DNA of 64,000 bases from Diplonema papillatum (taxonomy: Eukaryota; Euglenozoa; Diplonemea; Diplonemida; Diplonemidae), in assembly GCA_030068145.1 (NCBI GenBank), contig JAPJBO010000352.1, forward strand, positions 151,787 to 215,786, written 5' to 3'. The notes below the pieces were generated by a model, which saw nothing but the letters and a program-made list of their open reading frames with translations, searched no databases and was not told the DNA's origin. Positions 8,806 to 17,960 of the stretch are shown in pieces. Made by a program: the position numbers and the translations under genes. How positions within the stretch are numbered: position 1 is the first letter of the stretch; every line of letters starts with the position of its first letter.

Positions 8806-10536
8806 ATGGAGGAGATCGAACAATACCTCCAGAAGGCACAGCGACTCGCTGAGGAGGCGGAAGACGAAGCGCAGATCAGCGCGGTGTTCGGGATCATCAA
8901 GGTCCTGCTCATCTTGACCGAGAAGGCCGGGCAGAAGCGAGCCCGAGAACGAGGGATGGCGACGCCCCAGACGAAATCGAAGCCGAAGACAACGACGAAC
9001 CCGAAGGCCGGGCAGAAGCAGCCCGAGAAGGCCGGGCAGAAGCAGCCCGAGAAGGCCGAGCAGGAGCAGCCCGCGAAGCAGACGACGGCGGCGCCCATGA
9101 AACATACGACGGCGGCGCCCGCGGAACAACTGAAGCAAGCAGACCGCCAGGCGGACACCGCGACGAAAGAAGGAACCGCCCGGAAAGAGCCGCGAGCGAG
9201 CGGATGGAAAGAAGTGGTCGGAAGGAAGAAGCCGGCTGCCCCGAAGAACGCAGGGCTACGGACCGACGACTGGGGGATGAAGGCCATCGACGTGAAGAGC
9301 GTGCTGGAAGGGAATACGCGGCGCGGAATCGTTGAGACGACGACGGAGGAAGGGAGAAAGGTCGTCGCCCACGCGAAGGAGCTGACCGACCTGGAAGCAG
9401 ACGGCGTCGCCCTCGTGGTCATCACCCCGAAGCCGGCAGACGAGGAGCGCTCGACGTACGAGATCGTTTTCTCGACGGACGGGACGCCGTCCTACAGATA
9501 CGTCACCCTGTGTGGAGACGCGCGGGCCGCCCAGGGGAGGATCGGGCTCAAGAAGACGGCCAACGAGACGCAGGTGCTGGTGTTCACTGCCCTGCACCGG
9601 GAGCTACCGAAGGAAACCGTGACGCTGCTCACCGACAAGAAGAAGGGGGCCGGTGTGATCGACCGCATGTGTGCAACGGCGGCAAGGGACAACGGCGCCG
9701 AGATCGAGAAGCGCCACCGATGGCGACACGCGGACCTGCCGGAGAGGAGCACCTGCATGGTGCGAGTGACGCTGGCGCAGGCCAACAAGCTCCTCGCCTG
9801 CAGCGGGAACGGAGGCCACTTCTGGTCAGCCCCCAGCTTCGCACGGGGTGGAGAAACGGACAGCGTCCTTTGGCTCGACAAGGCCGCCACCCTCGACGAC
9901 GCACTCGCCCTGGCGGCCCTGCCTGGCACCAACGGGCTGGCTGCGGCGGTGACACGCCTGGGGGTCCGCTACACCGGCGACGAAGCACTGGAGGAGCTGC
10001 AGGAGGCGGCCGGCGACCTCGTCGCCCCGCCACGATACGGCGGAGGGCTGGCGTACTTCGTCACCGGCGGGCGGAATGAGCACGCCGCGGACATCACAGC
10101 GGCGCTCAGAGATGTCGGCTGGAACGGGGCGCAGAGGAAGTCCTTCACGAAGGAAGGGAGGACGAGGCTGATCGTTGTGTCGCAGCAGCCGCCGCCAGCC
10201 ACAGTAGTGTCGAGGATGGGCCGCGACCCTATCTTCGTACGCCCGATCGCAAGGGGGGACGAACCGCGCGGCGGGGCGAAGGCGAACGTGTGGGAGGGGC
10301 GAATCCCCAGGGCCTCGCTGCCTAAGCAGGCAGTCAAAAGCGACGCGCCGATGGACCCGAAGGAAGGCCACATACACGTGTGGCAGGAGCCGGAGCGGAA
10401 CAAGGGCACGCAGGAATGCGAAGAGTGCGAAGCACCCCGGCAGAACGGGACGATGATGCGCACATGCTTCTGCGCTGCCCGCATCTGTGGTACGTGCTAC
10501 ACGGCCGCAAGCAAGAAAGTGCAGGAAGTCCGGTGA
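8806..10536 (+). CDS. LINE ORF1 protein (putative RNA-binding/chaperone)
   Basis: 576 codons from an ATG in an A-rich context (aaaaaatgg). The N-terminus is a probable helix, followed by a Lys/Gln/Pro-rich low-complexity stretch with a tandem motif of the type KAGQKQPE (about three copies). A central globular region without a recognised domain comes next. The C-terminus (from Cys538) has a RING-like or treble-clef-like Cys cluster: CEEC, CFC, CGTC. By position and charge it should be the nucleic-acid-binding ORF1p of the LINE. It ends in TGA, and the same frame stays open into ORF2, so an ORF1-ORF2 readthrough product is possible. Confidence 0.8.
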   Translation: MEEIEQYLQKAQRLAEEAEDEAQISAVFGIIKVLLILTEKAGQKRARERGMATPQTKSKPKTTTNPKAGQKQPEKAGQKQPEKAEQEQPAKQTTAAPMKHTTAAPAEQLKQADRQADTATKEGTARKEPRASGWKEVVGRKKPAAPKNAGLRTDDWGMKAIDVKSVLEGNTRRGIVETTTEEGRKVVAHAKELTDLEADGVALVVITPKPADEERSTYEIVFSTDGTPSYRYVTLCGDARAAQGRIGLKKTANETQVLVFTALHRELPKETVTLLTDKKKGAGVIDRMCATAARDNGAEIEKRHRWRHADLPERSTCMVRVTLAQANKLLACSGNGGHFWSAPSFARGGETDSVLWLDKAATLDDALALAALPGTNGLAAAVTRLGVRYTGDEALEELQEAAGDLVAPPRYGGGLAYFVTGGRNEHAADITAALRDVGWNGAQRKSFTKEGRTRLIVVSQQPPPATVVSRMGRDPIFVRPIARGDEPRGGAKANVWEGRIPRASLPKQAVKSDAPMDPKEGHIHVWQEPERNKGTQECEECEAPRQNGTMMRTCFCAARICGTCYTAASKKVQEVR

Positions 10537-10545
10537 CTCGTGAAC
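10534..10545 (+). promoter_or_regulatory. In-frame TGA junction between ORF1 and ORF2 (candidate readthrough site)
   Basis: ORF1 stops at TGA (10534-10536) followed by CTCGTGAAC. The frame after the stop is the same as ORF1's and remains open for 1417 codons. The first ATG in that frame lies beyond the first two iron ligands of the AlkB domain, so ORF2 cannot start at an AUG and still keep that domain. Readthrough, non-AUG initiation or termination-reinitiation must be used, or the element is defective. Confidence 0.55.
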
Positions 10546-13500
10546 TCGACGCTGGTGTCACATGGGGCTGGTGAAGGCCAGCTCCATGTTGACTTCGAGG
10601 CGGTCTGCTGGACCAGCCACGACCTCTCCGGTGCCCCTGCAACCGCGCCACCTGACGCGTCACTTAACCACCACGACCCGAAGACCTCGGAACCAGCCGT
10701 CGCCTGCCTGGCGCCACTGCGATCTGCCCTGCCCTCGTTCGGGCTGCCGAGTCCTAGCACCCCTGCCAGGCAGTTCGATCACGCAGAGACGGAAAAAGAG
10801 AATTCCTGCTCCTCTTCTTTTCCCCTCCCTCTCTCTCACGGCGCGCCTGGCCTCAATCGCCCGGGAGCGATACCCCGAGGGACCGGTTTTGCGCACAAAC
10901 AATCCCCCTACAATAGCCAGTGTGCCCGGCCAACTTGCAACGAGGGCCCCCCCGCCAGGGTGGAGGGACCCATCCCGGGGCTAAGTTTCCAGGCGATCCC
11001 TCGGGATCTTCTGGATAGACTGAGCCGAGCACCCGAGCTCAACCCGGAAGCCCAATGGGGAAGGCTGGGGGGTGGACGCAGCAGGGAAACCCAGCAGTGG
11101 GGGCACGCCTATCGACTAGGTGAACCCCCGATCAGACTGGAACGGGATATCCCCGAGGGGCCCCTGAAAGAAGCGGCGGATCTCATACGTGACCGCCTTG
11201 GGTGGGAACCGGACCAGTTGCTGGCCAACTGGTACCGGAGGGGAGTGGGGATCAACCCCCACAAAGACCAGAGAGAACTGGGTCCGAGGGTAGCGACCAT
11301 ATCGCTCTTGAGCGACACGGTCATGGAATGGGAGAGGGGGAGCCGGAAAGTGAGAACCCCTCTGCCGGTCGGCACACTGTGCCACATGGAAGGCGAGGCC
11401 AGGAACCTGTGGACACACGGGATTCGTCCCGATGATGTCGCACGCGACCGGGTCTCGCTGACCTACAGGGCCGTGCGCGAGGCCGCCTCCCAAAGTTTGC
11501 AAGGCCGGGACACCCCGCAAGAAACTCCCATACCCCCCCCGCCCAGCCCTCAGGCATCCACTGCACCCCCCCAACATCAGTCCAGCCCCGCGCCACGGAC
11601 ACTTTTGCTTCATCACCAAAGAACTCTACAATCAATCAAAGAATCAGCAAGACAGCGGCTGATAACCGCGGGGGACGTCGAACAAAACCCTGGTCCCGGC
11701 CGCGCGGAGATGAGGTTCGCGACGTTAAACGTAACCAACCTACTACAGTATCTCCCAGCGGCCGACGCGGTGGAAGCGGATCTTCTCTGCTGCCAGGAGG
11801 TGACACTCCTTCCGTGCAAACGGGTGCAGGCGGAGGAATACCTGCGGAAATGGTGCTGCCACTGGGGTCTGCCACCACCCGGAAGACTCTGTAGGAACTC
11901 CGGTAGTCGCTCGACGATGAACGCCGCGAACGGAGGGCTCTCCACTCTAGTACTGAGACCGATACCGGCGTACGATACGATGACGGCGCTCTCGCACGCA
12001 GCAATACGGTCCCCGGACCGAGTGAGCCATACGGTAGTAGCAACAGGGGCCGGCAACACGTTCGTGCACGTGTTCAATGTCTACTGCCCTTCCGGAAACG
12101 GGAGGGCGGAGAGCGAGGAGCGTGAGGACATGCTGGAGAAGATCCTCTTCGCAGCGGCGGATAGCCTCGGTGACGTCCCCATAATGGTGATGGGTGACCT
12201 GAACACAGAAGAAGACCGGTCCCCTGTACTGCGGAAGGCACTAAGGAATGGATGGTCCGACGCAGCGGAACTGCACCATGCGCGTACCGGTGACACACCA
12301 CCACCACCGACCTTTACCAGCGCCCGGACATCGGGCACGAGGATCGACCGCATACTCCTCAACCGAATAACGACGGGAGCTTTCCGCCAATGCGTCACCA
12401 CCGCGGTGAACGTGCCGGGACACCGGCTCGTGACAATGACCCTGGACATTGCGGCGCTGCGCCAAATCGTGTGGCGATTTAAAGTACCGCGGGAAATCTC
12501 TACGGAGGGGGGACCCAAGTGGGGCCTCTCGGACACAGAAGCTTACAGGGAAGCCGTACAGAGACTGGCCAACTCCGATTTCGCAGAACGGCTGGCAGCA
12601 CAGCGAGTGGAAGAGGCCTGGCTCGAGTGGTCACGAGTCAGTGAGCAGTACTTGCAGGATGCCTTCGGAATCCCTGCGGAAGAAAGGGGAAGAAGTACCG
12701 GCCGGGGGATAAAGACGTCACCTAAAAGAGTCTGCATCACGGCAAGCACTGCGAGCGACGGGTCGGGGGCGGCGAACAGCAGACAGCTACGGCTCCGGAA
12801 GGCCATCCACAGGATGGAACGCATCTGCAGCTACCTTGCGCAACGGCGCGGGCCGGAGGCAGTTCCGCATGAGGTATCCCGTTGCTGGCAGAACAGCAGG
12901 CGGCTGGCACAGGCGTGCATGAAAGATGGCCAAGGGACAGAAGGATTCCCGGATCATGAGGAGGCGAAGCAGCTTCTCACGGCATTGCGGGAAGAGACGA
13001 GCAGGCTCGGAAAGGAAGGATCGGCGGCCAGGTTTACGAAATACCGAGACAAGCTGAACGAGAGGGCCGATGCGAGCAGACGATGTCTGACAACCATCTG
13101 CGCCGGACGCGCTGAGCCGTCGGGGGTGTTGCGAAAGGGGGCGGGAGTGACTGCAAATGTTGACGAGATGGACGAGGTGCTGAACACTGCGTGGGACCCT
13201 ATCCTGCGTAAGTACAAGGACGGGCCAGAGCCGGAGTACGAGCCGTTTCGGGATCGGTTCCGGGATCACATCGGCCCACATATGATGGAAGCCGGAACAA
13301 TCACGGGGGAGGAGCTGCGAATTCTGCTGAGGAAGAAGCCGAAGAAAAGCGCGTCAGGGGTGGATGGCTGGCGTATGGCTGAACTGCGGGAGTTGCCGCT
13401 CCCCCTGCTGAATGCACTTGCAGACGTCATGAACCTGGTCGAAGCAACTGGAGACTGGCCGGCAAGCATGACAACTGCGCTGGTGTCGATGGTGCCGAAG

Positions 13501-14793
13501 GATGAGAGTCAAGACCCGCTGCACACAAGACCGATAACCGTCACATCCGCCGTGTACCGCTTATGGGCCTGCCGCAGGCTGGCGGACATAGTTCTGTGGC
13601 AAGAGGAATGGATCGAAGAAGGACAGAAAGGCTTTCGACCGGGTCACCGGATCGAGGACGTCTTGATGGAAATTGGGCTCGAGATGGAGGACGCCTTGTT
13701 AGACGGGGAGCCGCTCTACGGTGTGGCGCTGGACTTCCGGAAATGCTTCGACATGGTCCCGCGAGAGATAGTACTGCGCTTAGCCGAGGACTTAGGATTG
13801 CACAATCGGGTTCTCAAGCCGCTGAGGGCTATCTACAGACTGCTCGCGAGACGCTTCAAGCTACCATTAGGGGTGGGCAGGGAGTTCAGTGTGACCAACG
13901 GTATCCTTCAAGGGTGCCCTGTATCCGTCATACTCATCAATGCCCTGCTGTCGGTAGTGATGAAAGCGGTCAAGAAAGAAGCGGAGGGTGTGAGTCCAAA
14001 GTCATACGCGGACGACGCCACACTGCTGTCCAGGCTGTCGGAGGCCGCCCTGCAAAAGGGAGTGGACGTAGTAGACGAGTTCTGCACACTCACCGGTATG
14101 GAGCTAAACCTCCAGAAGACGGTCGCGTTCTCGACGAGACGTAGGCATCAGTCGACTCTCAAACTCCGCAGCGTGGATGCGCTGCTGCGGTTTAGCAAAT
14201 CCGTCAAGTGCCTCGGGGTCCTAGTCTCGACGGCGAAGAATAGGACGGAAAGGTCCGACTCGGAGAGGGTGGAGAAGGCGGCTGCCCTGGCGGAAGGCCT
14301 CCGCCATGCGCCGTTCCGGTACGAAAAGCGGGTCCGGATTGTGCAGTCGAATGTGCTACCGGCGGCGCTGTCAGGCTGCTCTTTCGCGCCGGTATCGAAG
14401 GTGGCGATGAAACGGCTGACGACGTCGGTGATGGGACTGATCTGGGGTGGATCCAACCCGAAGCGCGCGAGGGAGATGGTCCTGAACTTTCAGGAGAAGG
14501 GCCACCTGACGGATCCCGGTACATGCCTAGCATATAGGGTGACGACAGCGTTTTACGCGGCGTGCGAGAGGTTGCCACGACTGCTGCCTCTGATGGAGAG
14601 CATCCGGGGAAGATACGCCGAGGGGGACCTACCCCTGGGGCCAGTTGGACTGGCGATGAGGAGCATGGGGGAGTGTGGACACGTATGGGGACCCGGGCCC
14701 CTGTCTCGCACGCTGAGGAATGGTGCAACATATGACCCGTTAGTCTTCACCGCCTCCTTCGTGACATGGGGGCTGTCCACCTCCTGCCTCTGA
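10540..14793 (+). CDS. LINE ORF2: AlkB dioxygenase, 2A peptide, APE endonuclease, reverse transcriptase
   Basis: 1417 codons with no N-terminal ATG. Residues ~144-315 are an AlkB-type 2OG-Fe(II) dioxygenase: NWYRRGVGINPHKD (His241, Asp243), WTHGI (His293) and RVSLTYR (Arg304, Arg310). These are all the metal and 2-oxoglutarate ligands of the family. A canonical 2A motif, DVEQNPGP, follows at residues 379-386. An APE-like endonuclease comes next (FATLNVTN, CCQE, MGDLNTEED, IDRILLN, PGHRLV). The RT spans roughly residues 930-1300 with KGFRPGHR, ALDFRKCFD, GILQGCPVS and YADD (1156-1159). The frame ends in TGA after a thumb-like region; the usual C-terminal knuckle is displaced to the ORF at 15207. 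AlkB may repair alkylated element RNA or DNA, which is inference from the family. Confidence 0.9.
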   Translation: MNSTLVSHGAGEGQLHVDFEAVCWTSHDLSGAPATAPPDASLNHHDPKTSEPAVACLAPLRSALPSFGLPSPSTPARQFDHAETEKENSCSSSFPLPLSHGAPGLNRPGAIPRGTGFAHKQSPYNSQCARPTCNEGPPARVEGPIPGLSFQAIPRDLLDRLSRAPELNPEAQWGRLGGGRSRETQQWGHAYRLGEPPIRLERDIPEGPLKEAADLIRDRLGWEPDQLLANWYRRGVGINPHKDQRELGPRVATISLLSDTVMEWERGSRKVRTPLPVGTLCHMEGEARNLWTHGIRPDDVARDRVSLTYRAVREAASQSLQGRDTPQETPIPPPPSPQASTAPPQHQSSPAPRTLLLHHQRTLQSIKESARQRLITAGDVEQNPGPGRAEMRFATLNVTNLLQYLPAADAVEADLLCCQEVTLLPCKRVQAEEYLRKWCCHWGLPPPGRLCRNSGSRSTMNAANGGLSTLVLRPIPAYDTMTALSHAAIRSPDRVSHTVVATGAGNTFVHVFNVYCPSGNGRAESEEREDMLEKILFAAADSLGDVPIMVMGDLNTEEDRSPVLRKALRNGWSDAAELHHARTGDTPPPPTFTSARTSGTRIDRILLNRITTGAFRQCVTTAVNVPGHRLVTMTLDIAALRQIVWRFKVPREISTEGGPKWGLSDTEAYREAVQRLANSDFAERLAAQRVEEAWLEWSRVSEQYLQDAFGIPAEERGRSTGRGIKTSPKRVCITASTASDGSGAANSRQLRLRKAIHRMERICSYLAQRRGPEAVPHEVSRCWQNSRRLAQACMKDGQGTEGFPDHEEAKQLLTALREETSRLGKEGSAARFTKYRDKLNERADASRRCLTTICAGRAEPSGVLRKGAGVTANVDEMDEVLNTAWDPILRKYKDGPEPEYEPFRDRFRDHIGPHMMEAGTITGEELRILLRKKPKKSASGVDGWRMAELRELPLPLLNALADVMNLVEATGDWPASMTTALVSMVPKDESQDPLHTRPITVTSAVYRLWACRRLADIVLWQEEWIEEGQKGFRPGHRIEDVLMEIGLEMEDALLDGEPLYGVALDFRKCFDMVPREIVLRLAEDLGLHNRVLKPLRAIYRLLARRFKLPLGVGREFSVTNGILQGCPVSVILINALLSVVMKAVKKEAEGVSPKSYADDATLLSRLSEAALQKGVDVVDEFCTLTGMELNLQKTVAFSTRRRHQSTLKLRSVDALLRFSKSVKCLGVLVSTAKNRTERSDSERVEKAAALAEGLRHAPFRYEKRVRIVQSNVLPAALSGCSFAPVSKVAMKRLTTSVMGLIWGGSNPKRAREMVLNFQEKGHLTDPGTCLAYRVTTAFYAACERLPRLLPLMESIRGRYAEGDLPLGPVGLAMRSMGECGHVWGPGPLSRTLRNGATYDPLVFTASFVTWGLSTSCL
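11674..11697 (+). promoter_or_regulatory. 2A ribosome-skipping sequence inside ORF2
   Basis: Encodes DVEQNPGP preceded by ITAG, the full consensus D(V/I)ExNPGP of 2A peptides. It sits between the AlkB domain and the endonuclease, and an ATG follows five codons later. Skipping would release the upstream AlkB product, or an ORF1-AlkB fusion, from EN-RT. 2A motifs near the ORF N-terminus are known in other non-LTR elements, for example trypanosome ones. Confidence 0.9.
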
Positions 14794-15206
14794 ACTCCCC
14801 GTAGCCCCGGCGGGGGTGCCGCCTCCTGGTGCTTCTCCCTCATGGTGCGTAGCGAGTCCTCCGTCACTGACGCAACCTTGGCCGCCGAGAGGGCTGCGAT
14901 CGCTCGACCGAACCACCGCGTTTCCCGTGCTTCAGCACCTCCTTCACCGTGGCATCGTCCAGCTGCTCCACGCTCTCCACGTCCGTTTTTTTGTAACCCG
15001 GAAAAAATGCTTTACGCACGACCCCCGTGGACTTTTTTTTTTTGGAAGAATCGTACGGGGGCCTTCGAGGCAAACTGGGAAAAATGGGCAAGACAAGCAA
15101 GTTCCAAAAGGGGAAGTTCAAATACTTCGTTTGTGGGCCGACACTCGGGTATTCTCCGGTGTCTTTTCGATTGGTGTGACTCAGTCCCTGCTGCAAATTT
15201 TGTGAA
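14794..15206. other. Disrupted zone between RT and C-terminal domain of the LINE
   Basis: The RT frame stops at 14793 and the C-terminal domain resumes in another frame at ~15207. In between, the minus strand of 14780-15000 reads as coding-like sequence (GRAIAALSAAKVASVTEDSL and a KHQEAAPPP block). It resembles the linker preceding the RT of other LINEs, so an inverted fragment of a different LINE may be inserted here. A T11 tract lies at 15033-15043. A spliced intron is an alternative but I see no convincing splice pair. Confidence 0.45.
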
Positions 15207-17162
15207 ATGCAGGAGGAGTCAATACCCAAGATAGCACCTTCGAAGAGGGGACATGAAGTTAGGGCGGACTTGAGGGCGAAGACGTGGTCCCGACTGGTGG
15301 CGAGGCGGCCGGGATTTGAGGGCATACAGAGAGCCGACCTGGAGCGGACGAACACCTTCTGGAGGATGCGTGAATGTCCCGCGCACACCGCGAGGCTTAT
15401 ACGTGTAGCGTTGGCGGGGGGGGTGAACACGGCTGAGTACACGTCGCGGATGAGGCAGGCCGGAGCTGAGCCGCAGGCGCCCAGCTGCAAGCACTGTGGA
15501 AGCGGCGACACCGAGGACGAGAAACACGTATTCTGGGACTGCGGAGCGTACTCGCACATACGGCGACGAGAGGCACATGCCGAGCTGATGGCAGCCAACC
15601 GGGCCGACTGGCCCAGATGCACGCTGGAACACGGAGTGGTAGTACCCGAGAATGCCCAATTCTCGAGGCGGCTCCAGGAGATGATGGCTGAAATCCTTGC
15701 GGAACGGGCTGGGCTCGAAGCACGTGGCTGGGTGGCCAGGAACCCCACGACCCCCTGGTCGAGAGCGAATGCGATGCCTGCCGAGAAATTTGACCACCCC
15801 TTCGCGCGGATTGCCCCGGCATGGACGTGGGAGCGGAACAAGACCTGGGGACTACCGACGTTTTATGCGTTGGTAGCGTGGCTGTCGGACATGCAATGGA
15901 CCGAGAACGGGCAGGCGTCAATGCTGGAGCTTGCGATCGACTTTGAACTCTTCTCGGGCCTCAGCATGCCGCTGCACGGGAATGCGCCGAAGGGGGTGAG
16001 AGAACGGGGAAACGTCCTGCGCTGCATGATGAGCGCGTTGGACAAGCTGGCGGCACAGCAAGGGCTGGGAAGCTGCATGAGAGGAGAGAGGGTGTGCCCG
16101 ACGACGTCGCTGTCGTTCATGGGCATCACGGGGATATCGGGTATACGGCCCAGGCCACGCTTTCGCGAGGCACACACGGGGACGATACTTGAGGAACAAG
16201 TGAAAGGAAGCGATGTAGGGACGCAGTGCCCGACGTACCCTGACTGGACGATCGGGAGAGCGGCGAGGTGGGCCCTGCCTGCCCCACCACAACTGCACCC
16301 AGACCCCGTGCATATGCCGGGTGTCGGTATAGAGAAGGCACTCGTCACGTGCGCGACCCATCACAAAGGGAAGTGTGAGGCGTGCAGAGCACTCGTCCGA
16401 AGGGACGTTCCCACGGTAGAGATGTGCTGCCGGCACCATCACCACGCGAACGATGGGCAGCCGATCGCGGTGTGCACAGAGCACAGCACGACGAAGTGCG
16501 GCGAGTGCAAGACGGCGGCGGCGTGTTGCCGCAGCGGGCATCATGCCTGCCGCACGCATGGCAGAGGAACCTGCCAAGAGTGCAAAAGGCTCCCTACGCT
16601 GACGCAGAGGCGACCGGCGGCATGTTGCAGCCGCGGCCACCACCAGTCCAACAAGCCGAACGTCCAGTCAACCCCCGGACGCAACAAGAAGAAGAGGCCC
16701 TCCTCACCCACCCAGGTGGACGTACAACGGGAAACGCCAGTAGGAAAGCGAGCGGCGCGAGCGCCGCTCGCGGCAACGAAAAAGGAGACGGCGACGACCG
16801 GACGGGCGACCAAGAGGCCGCCACCAACGCCAGGAACCAGCGAACGACCAGCGCTGAAGAAGAGGGTGCTCGGCACCCCGAAGGAAGGCCCGATCGCCGG
16901 CCGCAAGCGGAAGAAGACGAAGGCGACCACACCCGACTCAGGGGTGCATCGAAGGAAAAAGAAGGTACCGAGGGCAGGCAGCTCTCAGAAACGACCGGGG
17001 ACCACGGGCACACCAATGCCCTCGAAAGTGAAAAACGGGCACACGTGCCCGCCCTCGTACTCGCTGACTCAGTCTCTGGAATCGCAAGAAAGCCAAATCC
17101 CGCTAGCGCCACAAATGCTCGACCTTGACGACGCAATGGCAGGTGACGACGTCATCCGATAA
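15207..17162 (+). CDS. LINE C-terminal ORF: CCHC knuckle, Cys/His repeats, basic tail
   Basis: 651 codons from ATG. A C-terminal LINE-type zinc knuckle, CKHC-x9-HVFWDC (Cys94, Cys97, His107, Cys112), shows this is the continuation of ORF2 in a shifted frame. Residues ~382-490 form a Cys/His-rich domain with three iterations of a C-x-(T/E)H-x4-C-x2-C unit (KGKCEACR, TTKCGECK, RGTCQECK) alternating with CCRxHH blocks. A long Lys/Arg/Thr/Pro tail with nuclear-localisation-like stretches follows. The Cys/His repeats probably bind zinc and nucleic acid; I do not recognise the family. It could be a separately translated ORF3, but the knuckle argues that it was once fused to the RT. Confidence 0.75.
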   Translation: MQEESIPKIAPSKRGHEVRADLRAKTWSRLVARRPGFEGIQRADLERTNTFWRMRECPAHTARLIRVALAGGVNTAEYTSRMRQAGAEPQAPSCKHCGSGDTEDEKHVFWDCGAYSHIRRREAHAELMAANRADWPRCTLEHGVVVPENAQFSRRLQEMMAEILAERAGLEARGWVARNPTTPWSRANAMPAEKFDHPFARIAPAWTWERNKTWGLPTFYALVAWLSDMQWTENGQASMLELAIDFELFSGLSMPLHGNAPKGVRERGNVLRCMMSALDKLAAQQGLGSCMRGERVCPTTSLSFMGITGISGIRPRPRFREAHTGTILEEQVKGSDVGTQCPTYPDWTIGRAARWALPAPPQLHPDPVHMPGVGIEKALVTCATHHKGKCEACRALVRRDVPTVEMCCRHHHHANDGQPIAVCTEHSTTKCGECKTAAACCRSGHHACRTHGRGTCQECKRLPTLTQRRPAACCSRGHHQSNKPNVQSTPGRNKKKRPSSPTQVDVQRETPVGKRAARAPLAATKKETATTGRATKRPPPTPGTSERPALKKRVLGTPKEGPIAGRKRKKTKATTPDSGVHRRKKKVPRAGSSQKRPGTTGTPMPSKVKNGHTCPPSYSLTQSLESQESQIPLAPQMLDLDDAMAGDDVIR

Positions 17163-17179
17163 CCTGACTTTCAAGGCAG

Positions 17180-17230
17180 TGCATGTTAATCCACGTGGTT
17201 CATGTACTTAAAAGAACTCAATGCTTAACG
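17180..17230 (+). repeat. Right target-site duplication of the LINE (51 bp)
   Basis: Partner of 8604-8654 with two substitutions over 51 bp, ending in the same caatgcttaacg. The element's last stop codon is 17 bp upstream. Confidence 0.85.
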
Positions 17231-17751
17231 GCTTATCACGTCGGCGGTCCTGATATTACCCCCTCAGGTGACACCACTTTATCTTTAGCCATACTTCAAC
17301 ACACTTACCCACAGCGATCCTGGGCTGCCCAGCGCGCGGTCCACAATGGGATATGAGAACTGCTCACCTCGTGGCCCTCGAGTTCCTCGATTGTCCCTCC
17401 CTGACCTAAACGGAGACGCCGTATGCCCTTCTTTTTCGTTATTAGGTCACGTGCACTGTGTGAGGAAACTGAACCGCCCGTCAGTAGGACCTTCTGATCA
17501 TGATCATTTTGCCAAATTTTCCACCTGAAACCACGTCCAGGATTTGGGCTCAGGGTCGTGCGGTAACGAAAGTTTCCTTTTGAAAACTCGCTCAGGGGAA
17601 GCCTGCCACACGGGAGTAAGCTTAAGGTGTTCGGCGGTACTGCAGAGCCACGGGCCAGTGCTAACAATCTTGCGGGTTGCCCTTCAATGTATTGTGCAGG
17701 CTAAAAAGACGTAGGCAGCGTGTTTTGGTGGTTGATCAGAATTCCTTACAG

Positions 17752-17960
17752 GGCTGCATCCTCGTGTAGCCGTGTTGTGTATAAGGCTTCGTGGGGGCCT
17801 GGTCAACCATCTCATTACAAAATGCGCAATTCTCGACCGTGATTGGTCAGTCGGGATTGCCGGGGGCGGGTCTCCATGAGAAGAGAAAAAAAAGCAAGAC
17901 CTGCCCCCTGCGCCTGCTGTCTCCGGCTGCTCGGCAGACGACATACTACTACTACTGTGC
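17752..17960 (+). mobile_element. CTA-tailed SINE-like retroposon (family S1), 5'-truncated
   Basis: Shares the 3' ~200 bp of the full copy at 42377-42827 (gggctgcatcctcgtg through the cctgcgcctgctgtctccgg block) and ends in catactactactactg. No target duplication is obvious, as expected for an old truncated copy. Confidence 0.7.

Larger units (their letters stand above)
8655..17179 (+). mobile_element. Full-length non-LTR retrotransposon (LINE) with AlkB, 2A, APE-EN and RT
   Basis: An 8525-bp element bracketed by a 51-bp near-identical direct duplication. Order: ~150-bp 5' UTR, ORF1 (8806-10536), ORF2 (10540-14793) in the same frame after one TGA, a ~410-bp disrupted zone (14794-15206), then a C-terminal ORF (15207-17162). 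No poly(A) or simple-repeat tail precedes the right duplication, which begins 17 bp after the last stop codon. Codons are G/C-ending, unlike the A/C-rich RT-USP element. The well-preserved duplication suggests a fairly recent insertion, yet the 3' part of ORF2 is interrupted. Confidence 0.9.

Noticed and set aside
14864-15841. Long minus-strand open frame across the LINE
   Set aside because: Most of it is the antisense shadow of the C-terminal LINE ORF; only the 14780-15000 part looks independently coding, and that was reported separately.
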